NCBI GenBank assembly: GCA_029932385.1
Contig: JAOZQE010000005.1
Span: forward strand, 1 to 41,721
Length of the DNA: 41,721 bases
Origin: a bacterium
GTDB taxonomy: Bacteria; Desulfobacterota; Anaeroferrophillalia; Anaeroferrophillales; Tharpellaceae
Direction: 5' to 3'
This document shows, piece by piece, positions 8,192 to 18,699 of this stretch. The stretch's first letter is position 1. Every line of letters begins with the position of its first letter. A program made the position numbers and the translations under genes. The notes under the pieces were generated by a model. That model had not been told where the DNA came from, made no database searches, and worked only from the letters and a program-made list of their open reading frames with translations.

Positions 8192-9856
8192 ATGCGTTCA
8201 GACCTGATGACCAAAGGTATTGAGCGGGCACCGCACCGATCTCTCTTAAAAGCTATCGGTTATACTGACAGTGAATTAAAACGCCCGTTAATCGGTATCG
8301 CCCAGTCCGCCAATGAGGTAATTCCCGGCCATGTCCATCTGGACCGGGTCTGCCAGGCCGTAAAAGACGGTATCCGGATGGCCGGCGGCACACCGATGGA
8401 GTTTTCAACCATCGGTATCTGCGACGGTATCGCCATGGGCCATCAGGGCATGAAATACTCCCTGGCCTCACGTGAGCTGATCGCGGATTCGGTTGAAAGC
8501 ATGGCTCAGGCCTACCCTTTTGACGGCCTGGTACTACTGCCCAACTGCGATAAAATTGTTCCCGGAATGATCATGGCCGGCGCCCGGCTAGACCTGCCGA
8601 CGATTGTCATCAGCGGCGGCCCGATGCGAACCGGGGTCTGCAACGGCCGGGAGATTGATCTGATTACGGTTTTTGAAGGCATGGGAAAATTCAAGGTCGG
8701 CGATCTCAGTGAATCTGAACTTACCGAGATTGAGAATGCCGCCTGTCCCGGAGCCGGCTCCTGCAGCGGCATGTTCACTGCCAACTCAATGAACTGCCTG
8801 ACCGAGGCTTTGGGCATCGCCCTGCCCGGCAACGGCACCATTCTGGCAGTTGATGCGGCCCGGATCCGGCTCGCCAAAGAGAGTGGCGAAGCCTTGATGA
8901 ATCTGGTTGCAAAAAACATCACCATGCGCCAGATTTTAACCCGGGAGGCCTTTCATAACGCCCTCGCAGTTGATATGGCCTTCGGCGGCTCCACCAACAC
9001 TTCACTCCATCTTCCGGCAATCGCGCATGAGGCCGGGATCGAGCTGCCGCTGGCGGAATTTAACCGGGTCAGTGAAAAGACTCCGCATATCTGCAATATG
9101 TCACCCGGCGGCCCGGATCACATGGAAGATCTGCATCAGGCCGGCGGGGTCTCCGCAATCATGAAAACCCTGGCCCGACATAACCTCTTAAATGAAGAGA
9201 CCCTAAGTGTTACCGGTGAGACCCTTAAGGAAGTGCTTGCAGATCCCCGGGTAATGGTCCTAAATAATGAAACCATTCGCCCGCTGGACAACCCTTACCA
9301 TCCGACCGGCGGACTCGCGATCTTATCCGGCAATCTCGCCCCGGACGGTGCCGTAGTCAAGCAGTCGGCTGTAGCTCCTGAAATGCTTGAACATCAGGGC
9401 CCGGCTCGGGTTTTTGACTCCGAAGAGGCGGCCTTCTCGGCTATTATTAATCAGCAGATAAAACCTGGCGATGTGATTGTGATTCGTTATGAAGGCCCGC
9501 GAGGGGGCCCCGGCATGCGGGAGATGCTTTCACCGACTGCGGCTCTGGCCGGAATCGGGCTCGATAAAGAGGTTGCCCTGCTCACCGACGGCCGTTTCTC
9601 AGGCGGAACCCGGGGGGCGGCTATCGGCCATATTTCACCTGAAGCTGCCGCCGGAGGTCTTCTAGGTTTGGTGGCGGAGGGAGATCTGATCAAAATTGAT
9701 ATTCCCGGACGTAACCTGGAGCTCCTTGTTGATACAGACGAGCTTGAAAAACGCAACGCCGCCTGGCAGCCGCCGGCCGCCAAGATCAAGAAAGGTTACC
9801 TGGCCCGTTATGCCCGCCAGGTCGGTTCTGCCGCCAAAGGTGCGGTACTTGAGTAG
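8192..9856 (+). CDS. ilvD: Dihydroxy-acid dehydratase
   Basis: A 554-residue enzyme of the IlvD/Edd family. It dehydrates 2,3-dihydroxy-isovalerate and its methylvalerate analogue in branched-chain amino-acid synthesis. Visible signatures are [11 protein letters not shown] (C119), [10 protein letters not shown] (C191), C-D-G-I-A-M-G-H and T-D-G-R-F-S-G-G. The N-terminal cluster motif is I-P-G-H-V-H-L, the P-G-H form seen in E. coli-type [4Fe-4S] enzymes rather than the Cys form of [2Fe-2S] enzymes. The start at 8192 has AAGAGG 5 nt upstream; an extended frame from a TTG at 8162 lacks support. It is not beside other ilv genes here. Confidence 0.95.
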   Translation: MRSDLMTKGIERAPHRSLLKAIGYTDSELKRPLIGIAQSANEVIPGHVHLDRVCQAVKDGIRMAGGTPMEFSTIGICDGIAMGHQGMKYSLASRELIADSVESMAQAYPFDGLVLLPNCDKIVPGMIMAGARLDLPTIVISGGPMRTGVCNGREIDLITVFEGMGKFKVGDLSESELTEIENAACPGAGSCSGMFTANSMNCLTEALGIALPGNGTILAVDAARIRLAKESGEALMNLVAKNITMRQILTREAFHNALAVDMAFGGSTNTSLHLPAIAHEAGIELPLAEFNRVSEKTPHICNMSPGGPDHMEDLHQAGGVSAIMKTLARHNLLNEETLSVTGETLKEVLADPRVMVLNNETIRPLDNPYHPTGGLAILSGNLAPDGAVVKQSAVAPEMLEHQGPARVFDSEEAAFSAIINQQIKPGDVIVIRYEGPRGGPGMREMLSPTAALAGIGLDKEVALLTDGRFSGGTRGAAIGHISPEAAAGGLLGLVAEGDLIKIDIPGRNLELLVDTDELEKRNAAWQPPAAKIKKGYLARYARQVGSAAKGAVLE

Positions 9857-9909
9857 ATTAAGATAATTTTTCAAGACACCCTTATAGTACTTTATCAGAA
9901 GGAGATACA

Positions 9910-10248
9910 ATGATGCCGGATTGTCTTTTTTGTAAAATTATCAACGGGGAGATTCCCTCGGATAAGGTCTATGAAGATGATATCATCTATGCTTTTAAGG
10001 ATATCAACCCCAAAGCTCCAGTTCATCTTTTGATTATCCCGAAAAAACACTACCCGACCCTTAATGACATTCCCGATGATGAGATGGGAATTATTGCCGA
10101 GATTCATAATGTGATAAAAAAACTGGCGCTTGAATTCGGCGTCGCTGAAAGCGGCTACCGAGTGCTTAGCAACGTCAATCGGGAGGGCGGCCAGGTTGTC
10201 TTCCATGTCCATTATCATCTCATCGGCGGCCGCCAGCTCCCCACCTGA
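9910..10248 (+). CDS. HIT-family nucleotide hydrolase (HINT-like)
   Basis: A 112-residue protein with the histidine triad H-V-H-Y-H (H99, H101, H103) preceded by G-Q-V-V-F. C5 and C8 in C-L-F-C-K-I-I are the zinc-site cysteines common in HINT proteins. HINT enzymes hydrolyse nucleoside phosphoramidates and adenylyl conjugates. The length and C-terminus are standard. GGAG at 9901-9904 sits 5 nt before the ATG at 9910; a second ATG follows directly. It lies 53 nt after ilvD and could be co-transcribed with it, though no functional link is known. Confidence 0.92.
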   Translation: MMPDCLFCKIINGEIPSDKVYEDDIIYAFKDINPKAPVHLLIIPKKHYPTLNDIPDDEMGIIAEIHNVIKKLALEFGVAESGYRVLSNVNREGGQVVFHVHYHLIGGRQLPT

Positions 10249-10315
10249 GTAGCAAGCTAATTACAACCCGGGACATTGGGTAATTTTCTTCCACTTCTTG
10301 CGCATAATTTTTCAT

Positions 10316-11311
10316 ATGATGCCGAAGCTTAATCTGACTCATGATTATTATACCGGTGAATATCCGAGTCTGCTTTGGGAGATGACAATCTGTCAGAGCT
10401 TAGGAGACGGTCACGGAACGTTCGCCAAGGCTCTGGAGAAACCAGCAGCCTATGGGGCTCTGGTCGCTGGATTTCTACTGGCGGAAACCTCTCTCTCATC
10501 TGACTGCCGGAGAGTAATTGAGATTGGCGGTGGCTACGGAACCCTGATGGCGGCCCTGCTGACGATTTTACAGCCGCAGCAGATCGATATGATTGATATC
10601 TCGCCGGCACTGCTGCAAAAACAGCAGGAACGGCTTAGTCAATTACCAATATCATTTCACTGCAGCGACCTTTTCAAATGGCTTCCGACCCTGAAACAGG
10701 AGAGCGTTGATCTGCTGATTATAAATGAGATTATCGGTGATTTTCCGACAATAACCGGGCTCACCAAAGCGGCTCTGGCGGAGGCTCTTAAACCACCACC
10801 GGCGGCACCGGATTCGAGCTTGAACCCGGCAACCCTAAATGATAATGACTTACTGCGAGAGGCCGGCCGCCTGATTAAGACTTACAATCTAAATCTTGAT
10901 GATCTACCCGAAACCTTCAATCTGAATTACGGCACCCTGCTCTTTATCGAACGTCTGGCAGAAACCGGAATTAAGCGAACCTTTATCACTGAACACGGCT
11001 GCGATACATATCTTCCCTATCCCTTCTCCCTCTTTCCCGCAATCCAGCCGCCAACCGACCGGAACCCGCGCCAGATTAAACTTAAAGATCACGATGAGTA
11101 CAACATCCGTTTTGACTATCTGGAGCAGGTTGCGAAAAAATTATCTTTTAAGGTCAAACGTTTCCACCTGATGGATCTGCTTAAAGTAAGATTTGACGAC
11201 GAGATCAACTATCTTTTGAGCTCGCAAAAGCCGGTGAGTGAAGAGCAGGAGATTTTCTTGGAATTTTATGAACATGTGGCTGAATATCAAGGGATTATTT
11301 TAGAACAATAA
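10316..11311 (+). CDS. SAM-dependent methyltransferase, MidA/NDUFAF7-like
   Basis: About 331 residues. Motif I is V-I-E-I-G-G-G-Y-G-T-L, followed by an acidic strand end (I-D-I-S-P-A-L-L) and N-E-I-I-G-D-F-P-T. These parallel the glycine loop, the S-P-x-L segment and the N-E-x-x-D-x-x-P motif of MidA/NDUFAF7-type class I methyltransferases. That family methylates an arginine of a complex I subunit in eukaryotes; the bacterial role is poorly known. The C-terminal half is rich in charged residues and diverged. The frame opens with a TTG at 10298, but the tandem ATGs at 10316 and 10319 are likelier starts; no clear ribosome-binding site is seen for either. It ends just before a large inverted repeat shared with a convergent gene. 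Confidence 0.68.
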   Translation: MMPKLNLTHDYYTGEYPSLLWEMTICQSLGDGHGTFAKALEKPAAYGALVAGFLLAETSLSSDCRRVIEIGGGYGTLMAALLTILQPQQIDMIDISPALLQKQQERLSQLPISFHCSDLFKWLPTLKQESVDLLIINEIIGDFPTITGLTKAALAEALKPPPAAPDSSLNPATLNDNDLLREAGRLIKTYNLNLDDLPETFNLNYGTLLFIERLAETGIKRTFITEHGCDTYLPYPFSLFPAIQPPTDRNPRQIKLKDHDEYNIRFDYLEQVAKKLSFKVKRFHLMDLLKVRFDDEINYLLSSQKPVSEEQEIFLEFYEHVAEYQGIILEQ

Positions 11312-11314
11312 AAA

Positions 11315-11386
11315 AGCTATAAGCTATAAGCCGTAAGCTTTAAGGCTTACCAACTTACAACTTATAGCTTATGACTTACAGCTTAC
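11315..11386. repeat. Inverted array of 7-nt AGCTATA-type units
   Basis: The left arm has consecutive heptamers AGCTATA, AGCTATA, AGCCGTA and AGCTTTA (11315-11342). The right arm (11343-11386) reads as the same kind of units on the other strand: AGCTGTA, AGTCATA, AGCTATA, AGTTGTA. RNA from either strand can fold into a long imperfect hairpin. It lies between two convergent genes, so it may act as a bidirectional terminator, but it has no T-run on the + side. It ends 13 nt from the stop of the minus-strand gene. Confidence 0.75.
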
Positions 11387-11398
11387 TTCCGCTTAAAA

Positions 11399-13306
11399 CT
11401 ACTTGCGCGCTGTCCCGTAACCGATCTTGACCACAACCTCTTTGATTTCATCTAAAACCGTAGGGTCGTCAATGGTTGACGGCATCCGATAATCTTCATT
11501 ATCAGCGATTTTGCGCATGGTACCCCGAAGAATTTTGCCGGAGCGGGTTTTAGGCAGGCGCGGCACTTCGGCCGCAACCTTGAAACTGGCCACCGGCCCA
11601 ATCTGATCGCGCACCATCTGGACACACTCTTTGGCGATATCTTCAGAAGATTTTGTGACCCCGGCCTTAAGCACAAAGAAACCGACCGGAACCTGACCTT
11701 TAAGATTATCTTCGACCCCTAAAACAGCGCATTCGGCGACATCCGGATGAGTCGCAACGATCTCCTCCATACCGCCGGTTGAAAGACGATGACCGGCAAC
11801 GTTGATAACATCATCAACCCGGCCCATAATATAGATGTAACCATCTTCATCGATGTATCCGCCGTCACCGGTAAAGTAGTAACCGGGATAAACGCTGACA
11901 TAGGATTCAACATAACGTTGATCCTGCTCCCACAAGGTCGGTAGACAACCCGGCGGCAGGGGCAGTTTAATCGTCACAATCCCCTCTTCGTTCGGACCCA
12001 TCTCTTTGCCGTCATTATCAAGGATCTTGACATCAAAACCCGGCACGGCTTTAGTTGGCGAACCCGGTTTAATCGGAAATGGCTCAATACCTAAACAGTT
12101 TGCAGCAATCGCCCAACCGGTTTCGGTCTGCCACCAGTGATCGATAACCGGAATGCCCAAAAGATCCGAGGCCCAATGGTAGGTATCGGGATCAAGACGC
12201 TCACCCGCTAAAAAGAGATACTTAAAACAGGAAACATCATATTTTTTGAGGAATTCACCATTGGGGTCCTCTTTTTTGATCGCCCGGAACGCAGTCGGGG
12301 CGGTAAAAAGAACCTTGACCTGATGTTCGGAGATTACCCGCCAGAAGGCCCCGGCATCGGGAGTACCGACCGGTTTGCCTTCATATAATATTGTGGTGCA
12401 GCCTAAAAAGAGAGGGGCGTAAACGATATAGGAGTGTCCTACGACCCAACCGACATCCGATGCCGCCCAATAGACATCACCCGGTTCAACATTATAAACC
12501 TGGCGCATGCTCTGCTTTAAAGCAACCACATGACCGCCGTTATCACGCACGACTCCTTTGGGAATCCCGGTGGTTCCTGAAGTGTAGAGAATATAGAGAG
12601 GATCAGTGGCGGCCACGGTCGTACAGCCGACCGGTTCGGCCGCATCATAAAGTTCCATCCAGTCAAAATCACGACCAGCAATCAACTCGGACTTAACCTG
12701 TGGGCGCTGGTAGATAATACATTTTTCAGGTTTTACCTCGGCCAGTTCAATCGCCTTGTCGAGCAGTGGTTTGTAAGGCAGAACCTTGGTTGCCCCTTCC
12801 AGGCCGCAGGAGGCCGAGATCATCAATTTCGGTTTTGCATCATTAATCCTGACCGCCAGTTCATTCGGGGCAAAACCACCGAAAACAACTGAATGCACCG
12901 CCCCGATCCGGGCGCAGGCGAGCATTGCAATCGCGGTTTCGGGAATCATCGGCATATAAATAATCGCCGTATCCCCTTTGCCAAGACCCTGGCCAACCAG
13001 AACCCCGGCAAACCGGGAGACCTGATCTAAAAGTTCGTTATAAGTTATCTTGCGTACCGTATTGGTCTGCGGGCTATCATAGATAATCGCGACCTGGTCG
13101 GCACGACCGTTTTCAACATGATAATCGATCGCATTGTAACAGGTATTGAGTTCGCCGCCGGTAAACCAACTATAAAAATTGGGGGCCCGGGAATCATCAA
13201 GGACTTTATCCCACTTTTTAACCCACTGCACATCTTCTGCTGCAGCCGCCCAATACTCATCCGGAGATTCCATTGACTGTTGATACAGATCTTCATACTT
13301 TCCCAT
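11399..13306 (-). CDS. prpE: Propionyl-/short-chain acyl-CoA synthetase (PrpE/ACSS3-like)
   Basis: A 635-residue AMP-forming synthetase that activates a short-chain acid to its acyl-CoA via the acyl-adenylate. Visible motifs are the P-loop Y-T-S-G-T-T-G-I-P-K-G (241-251), W-W-Q-T-E-T-G-W, the hinge region G-R-V-D-D-V-I-N-V-A-G-H-R and the catalytic-lysine motif R-S-G-K-I-L-R-G (K591). The K-I-L-R-G-T-M-R-K-I tail and C-terminal P-S-T-I-D-D-P point to the PrpE/ACSS3 branch rather than Acs. Substrate preference (propionate or acetate) is inferred from that branch. AGGGGGAAG lies about 5 nt before the ATG. It is divergent from acs across a 590-bp control region. Confidence 0.88.
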   Translation of the reverse strand: MGKYEDLYQQSMESPDEYWAAAAEDVQWVKKWDKVLDDSRAPNFYSWFTGGELNTCYNAIDYHVENGRADQVAIIYDSPQTNTVRKITYNELLDQVSRFAGVLVGQGLGKGDTAIIYMPMIPETAIAMLACARIGAVHSVVFGGFAPNELAVRINDAKPKLMISASCGLEGATKVLPYKPLLDKAIELAEVKPEKCIIYQRPQVKSELIAGRDFDWMELYDAAEPVGCTTVAATDPLYILYTSGTTGIPKGVVRDNGGHVVALKQSMRQVYNVEPGDVYWAASDVGWVVGHSYIVYAPLFLGCTTILYEGKPVGTPDAGAFWRVISEHQVKVLFTAPTAFRAIKKEDPNGEFLKKYDVSCFKYLFLAGERLDPDTYHWASDLLGIPVIDHWWQTETGWAIAANCLGIEPFPIKPGSPTKAVPGFDVKILDNDGKEMGPNEEGIVTIKLPLPPGCLPTLWEQDQRYVESYVSVYPGYYFTGDGGYIDEDGYIYIMGRVDDVINVAGHRLSTGGMEEIVATHPDVAECAVLGVEDNLKGQVPVGFFVLKAGVTKSSEDIAKECVQMVRDQIGPVASFKVAAEVPRLPKTRSGKILRGTMRKIADNEDYRMPSTIDDPTVLDEIKEVVVKIGYGTARK

Positions 13307-13896
13307 CTAACTTCCCCCTTATGATACAGTTATTATCACCCATTCAGAGAACCTAAAACAGCTCACTCAACACCACGAAAAGCGAGCTATAAGCCAACCA
13401 TGCCTATTTGCGAAAAATAGCGCATAGTCGAGCCGAATAAAATAACGGTTTACAACTAAACTATAAGGAAAAAGAAGTCAAGAGCAATTTGTATACAATA
13501 TCGTATGGCAGCGGCCGTATACAGCCCCGCTATTAACCCTCTTTCTCTGTTTACGTTAACTGGCAATAAACTTTCAAAGAGCAATTCAGATAAAAATTCC
13601 TACCTTAAAAAAATCACTTTTAAACACCGAAACAGACCCTGAAAAAGATCCTCAATATTCTCCGTAACACTTTTTTCTTGACATTTTTATAACGCTCTTA
13701 TAAGGTCATGGTTCTTGCATAACAAGCATATACATCGACTTATAGGAACGGTTGGGATCCGGACTTTGGTCGACTATATTTTGTATGCACTTTGTAGTCG
13801 CAACCTTTCTCCAGCTTGATCTTAAGCTTGTTGCTGAGATAAGAGAGAGATAAGGTTACAAACCTTAAACCATTCATTTCGCAGGAGGATTTTTCA
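13307..13896. promoter_or_regulatory. Divergent control region between prpE-like gene and acs
   Basis: A 590-bp region without a gene. For acs (+): TTGACA at 13678-13683, with TATAAG at 13699-13704 after a short 15-bp spacer. This predicts a leader of nearly 190 nt that contains AAGGTT/AACCTT (13852-13866) close to the start. For the prpE-like gene (-): a TTGACT box reads 13481 to 13476 with a weak -10 near 13453. A bulged hairpin (ATGCCTATTT at 13400-13409 with 13415-13425) would lie in the prpE-like leader. The rest is AT-rich without recognised features. Confidence 0.45.
13489..13523. promoter_or_regulatory. Candidate operator pair in the acs/prpE control region
   Basis: TTGTATACAA (13489-13498) is a perfect 10-bp palindrome, and a second GTATACA lies at 13517-13523, so TGTATAC and GTATACA face each other 27 bp apart. 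GntR/FadR-family repressors of carbon-acid catabolism often bind T-x-G-T-x-x-x-A-C-x-A palindromes. The first site lies 8 bp upstream of the putative prpE-like -35. The regulator class is inference. Confidence 0.35.
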
Positions 13897-15873
<1,977 letters not shown>

Positions 15874-15912
15874 TTTCTAAATTAGCAGTTGACCTGCAAA
15901 CCGCTTCAAGCT

Positions 15913-15951
15913 AAAAGGGGCGAGCCTGAAAAAAGGTTCGCCCCTTTTTTT
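15913..15951 (+). terminator. Rho-independent terminator after acs
   Basis: The 15-bp stem AAAAGGGGCGAGCCT/AGGTTCGCCCCTTTT (one G-U pair) has a GAAAAA loop and is followed by T-rich sequence. It lies 40 nt after the acs stop. Confidence 0.92.
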
Positions 15952-16063
15952 ATTGACTGTTTTTTTATTGACTGGAAGATGAATCCTGGAGCAGGACAAG
16001 ATAAGCTCCAACAGCAAACTTTATGGCTCTCACCTAAAGCCGCAAACCACCAAGGTTCTGAAA

Positions 16064-17038
16064 ATGAAAATCGGCATCACTTCAACAATTCCGGTCGAGA
16101 TTGTTTATGCCGCAGGACATACTCCCTGCGACCTTAACAATATTTTCATCTCGGCCAACAATCCTGAACAGCTTATCCGCCGAGCTGAAAATGCCGGTTT
16201 CCCGCGGACGACCTGTGCCTGGATCAAAGGAATTTACGGAGTTCTTTTAGAAGAGAAAATTGACACAGTAATCATCGTCAGTGGCGGTGATTGTAGCAAC
16301 TCGATCGCTTTGGGAGAAGTTTTAGTCGATGATGGCAAGCACATCATTCCCTTCAGCTACCCTCTGCAACCGGATGTTGCCGAGATGGAGATGGCCATAA
16401 CAAAACTCACGCAGGAACTCGGCGCTGACCCCAGCCGGACCTACAACTGCAAAGAGCAACTTGATCCCATCCGCACAAAACTTGCGGAACTTGACCGGCT
16501 CACCTGGCAGGAGAACCGGGTCACCGGTGCTGAAAATCTGCTGTATCTGGTAAGCTCAAGTGATTTCAATGGTAATCCGAAACAATTTTCCCAGCAACTT
16601 AATCAATTTATCGATCAGGCTTCGGCGAGAGAACCCCTGCAGCGGAAAATCCGCCTCGGCCTGGCCGGAGTTCCACCGATTTTAAGTAATATTTTCAACG
16701 TCATTGATAATCTTGATGCAACCGTCGTTTTTAATGAAGTACCGCGTCAGTTTGCCCTGCCCTGGGCCGCCAGAAGCTCACTTGCGGAACAGTATACTCG
16801 CTACACCTATCCCTATCAGGTCGAGCGCCGCCTCGAAGACATTGAAAAAGCCTGTAAAGAGCGACAGCTTGATGGCCTGATCCACTACACCCAGTCCTTC
16901 TGCTTCCGCCAGATAGAGGATATTCTCTTTAAGCGCAGGCTTAAAATTCCGACCCTGACCCTTGAAGCGGACCAGCCCGGATTAGTCGACGGCCGCACCC
17001 TGACCCGGATTGAGACCTTCATTGAAATGCTGGCCTAG
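16064..17038 (+). CDS. Stand-alone 2-hydroxyacyl-CoA dehydratase D-component-like protein (HgdB/BcrB family)
   Basis: A 324-residue protein of the family that includes 2-hydroxyglutaryl-CoA dehydratase and benzoyl-CoA reductase subunits. Family features: A-A-G-H-T-P-C near residue 20, C51 in T-T-C-A-W-I-K-G, C77 in S-G-G-D-C-S-N and C280 in S-F-C-F-R-Q-I-E, followed by I-P-T-L-T-L-E-A-D. These cysteines are positioned like the [4Fe-4S] ligands. C22, C129 and C264 are also present. No second subunit and no ATP-dependent activator (HgdC type) is adjacent, so it is probably not a classical dehydratase; lone members may do reductive or sulfur-related chemistry. The ATG has only a weak ribosome-binding site. 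Family assignment is firm; the reaction is unknown. Confidence 0.78.
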   Translation: MKIGITSTIPVEIVYAAGHTPCDLNNIFISANNPEQLIRRAENAGFPRTTCAWIKGIYGVLLEEKIDTVIIVSGGDCSNSIALGEVLVDDGKHIIPFSYPLQPDVAEMEMAITKLTQELGADPSRTYNCKEQLDPIRTKLAELDRLTWQENRVTGAENLLYLVSSSDFNGNPKQFSQQLNQFIDQASAREPLQRKIRLGLAGVPPILSNIFNVIDNLDATVVFNEVPRQFALPWAARSSLAEQYTRYTYPYQVERRLEDIEKACKERQLDGLIHYTQSFCFRQIEDILFKRRLKIPTLTLEADQPGLVDGRTLTRIETFIEMLA

Positions 17039-17177
17039 AGCTTATATTATGCCTCATTATTAGAGATTGTTTTCAATCCCGGCCTATGTTAATTTAAATT
17101 GTATAAGGGTAATTTTCTTCTACATTAACATAAATCCACAGCCGTCAGTCTCCGAACCACAAAAAAAGGTATTCCAG

Positions 17178-17867
17178 TTGGCGAAGTCAAAAAATGTCAG
17201 TACCAAAAAAAAGCAACCGGCAAAGAAGAAGAGCAGCCGGAAAAAACAACCTCAATCCCTGCTCCCGGCCCTGCTTTTTCTGGGGCTGGCCGCCGGCTTG
17301 ATTGCCGTATTATATCTCTTTTTCGGCCACTGCCCGCCGCCAGAAAAACCGACTTATCAGAAAAAAATATCCTCACAATCTGGCGCAAAAAAACTGACTC
17401 CAAAAAAACCGGTTGCTGGAATCAAGAAAAAATCAAGCCCCGATTCAACCGCTCCAACCACAACCGAGTCGTCACATTTAACAATCTATCGACTATCACC
17501 TGATTTCAGCCAAACTTTAAGCACTACCATACCCTGCAATCCTGATTTAACCAGAACCGAAAAAGCCCGCCGGATCATCCATTATCTGACTCTGCCGGGA
17601 GAACGTGATCAACCACCGCTACCCCGGGCAACCCGGTTGCGGACAGCTTCATTCAAGGCTCCGCTTATAACCATAGATCTCTCCGGCGATGTGCGCAAAG
17701 ACCTGATTAATTCAGGAGCCAATGACGAAATGCTGACCGTTGCCTGCCTGACCCACAGCCTGCTGGCAAGCTTTCCCGGATTTAATACTCTCCAGATTTT
17801 AATTGACGGAGAAAAACAGAAAACCCTTGCCGGACATATTGATATTTCAAGCCCTTTAGGATATTAA
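17178..17867 (+). CDS. GerMN-domain membrane-anchored protein
   Basis: About 229 residues. The start is taken as a TTG at 17178 (A-K-S-K-N-V follows) because AAAGG lies about 8 nt upstream; the frame itself is open from a TTG at 17067. A Lys-rich cytoplasmic tail (residues 2-25) precedes one membrane helix (L-L-P-A-L-L-F-L-G-L), then a basic Ser/Thr/Lys-rich linker. The C-terminal 130 residues are a GerMN domain with L-I-T-I-D-L-S-G-D-V, a conserved helix and L-Q-I-L-I-D-G. GerMN domains occur in spore germination proteins and in lipoproteins or anchors of Gram-negative bacteria. The role is probably structural in the cell envelope. The upstream gap (17039-17177) is AT-rich with no clear promoter. 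Confidence 0.72.
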   Translation: MAKSKNVSTKKKQPAKKKSSRKKQPQSLLPALLFLGLAAGLIAVLYLFFGHCPPPEKPTYQKKISSQSGAKKLTPKKPVAGIKKKSSPDSTAPTTTESSHLTIYRLSPDFSQTLSTTIPCNPDLTRTEKARRIIHYLTLPGERDQPPLPRATRLRTASFKAPLITIDLSGDVRKDLINSGANDEMLTVACLTHSLLASFPGFNTLQILIDGEKQKTLAGHIDISSPLGY

Positions 17868-17931
17868 CTGCCGAGTAGACCAACTAAATCAACCCCTTAA
17901 AACAACGCTTAATTTTTGATTTAAAAATAAA

Positions 17932-17971
17932 AAAGGTGACTCACTACCGTTTTTCATAATGAGTCACCTTT
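17932..17971. terminator. Bidirectional terminator between convergent genes
   Basis: A perfect 12-bp stem, AAAGGTGACTCA (17932-17943) with TGAGTCACCTTT (17960-17971), and a 16-nt loop. On the minus strand it is followed by a T-run (the A-rich stretch at 17920-17934). The + side ends in TTT and a later T-run at 17981-17987. Confidence 0.85.
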
Positions 17972-17997
17972 ATGCTGCTATTTTTTTACCGCGGCTT

Positions 17998-18699
17998 CTA
18001 CTTCTTCAATACCCGCCATGAACGTCGGCCTGATTTTGCCTCATAAATCCAGAAATTACCACTCGCCGTCCACAATTGCCGCAGCAATAACTCAGGCTGA
18101 CTCTGATTACTGCTACCTCTGGTTATTTCAACCAGGTAGAGATTAGCTGATGCGGACAAACCAGGCTGTAAATCAGGCCGAATCATACCTTCAGAGACAG
18201 CCTCGCTCCGGCTTATCTGGCGATCCTGAATAGTCAGATAAGACGCAAAACGGGCCGTGCCGACCTGCTCATAAGTAACAAATTCACGTTTTGTAGTTCC
18301 ATATACGAATGGCAGCGGCCGATTGAGCCAATCGCCAGGGATAATCGTATCGCTTAAAAGTACCGGCTTAGCCGAATCATACTGATTGGCACTACAAATT
18401 TCCTCATCATTAACCCAACGAAAACAGTCGGCCTGCTCCAAAGCCCAAACCGGGCTGAAATAGAACTCGGCCCGACAACCAACCTTCTGATCGCGATCCT
18501 CAACCGCAAATAAAAACCCATCCGCCCCGAGATTTTGCTGATTAAACCGCCAATGCACATTATTAACGGAACGACCCGGAACCAGGCTCTGATACTCAGA
18601 AACAATCGCATAGGAAAATTCGTTTTCGGCTTTTACAGCGGTAACATGCAATAATGGTATCAGCAATAAAATAAACAGAAAATAAAAATATCGCTTCAT
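17998..18699 (-). CDS. Exported protein of unknown function, last gene of the Sec-cytochrome operon
   Basis: A 233-residue protein with a signal peptide (K-R-Y-F-Y, a hydrophobic run, likely cut after V-K-A). The mature part is a beta-rich single domain with four cysteines (C75, C92, C102 near the middle; no C-x-x-C-H). The C-terminus contains L-R-Q-L-W-T-A-S-G and ends in a basic patch, S-G-R-R-S-W-R. I do not recognise the family. Its ATG follows the stop of the selenocytochrome gene with no gap (TAAATG), so translation is almost surely coupled and the product may act with that protein in the periplasm. A bidirectional terminator follows. Confidence 0.72.
   Translation of the reverse strand: MKRYFYFLFILLLIPLLHVTAVKAENEFSYAIVSEYQSLVPGRSVNNVHWRFNQQNLGADGFLFAVEDRDQKVGCRAEFYFSPVWALEQADCFRWVNDEEICSANQYDSAKPVLLSDTIIPGDWLNRPLPFVYGTTKREFVTYEQVGTARFASYLTIQDRQISRSEAVSEGMIRPDLQPGLSASANLYLVEITRGSSNQSQPELLLRQLWTASGNFWIYEAKSGRRSWRVLKK

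Noticed and set aside
10255-10297. Possible terminator after the HIT gene (CCC/GGG stem followed by TTTT)
   Set aside because: The stem is only 3-4 bp with a bulge, too weak to call.
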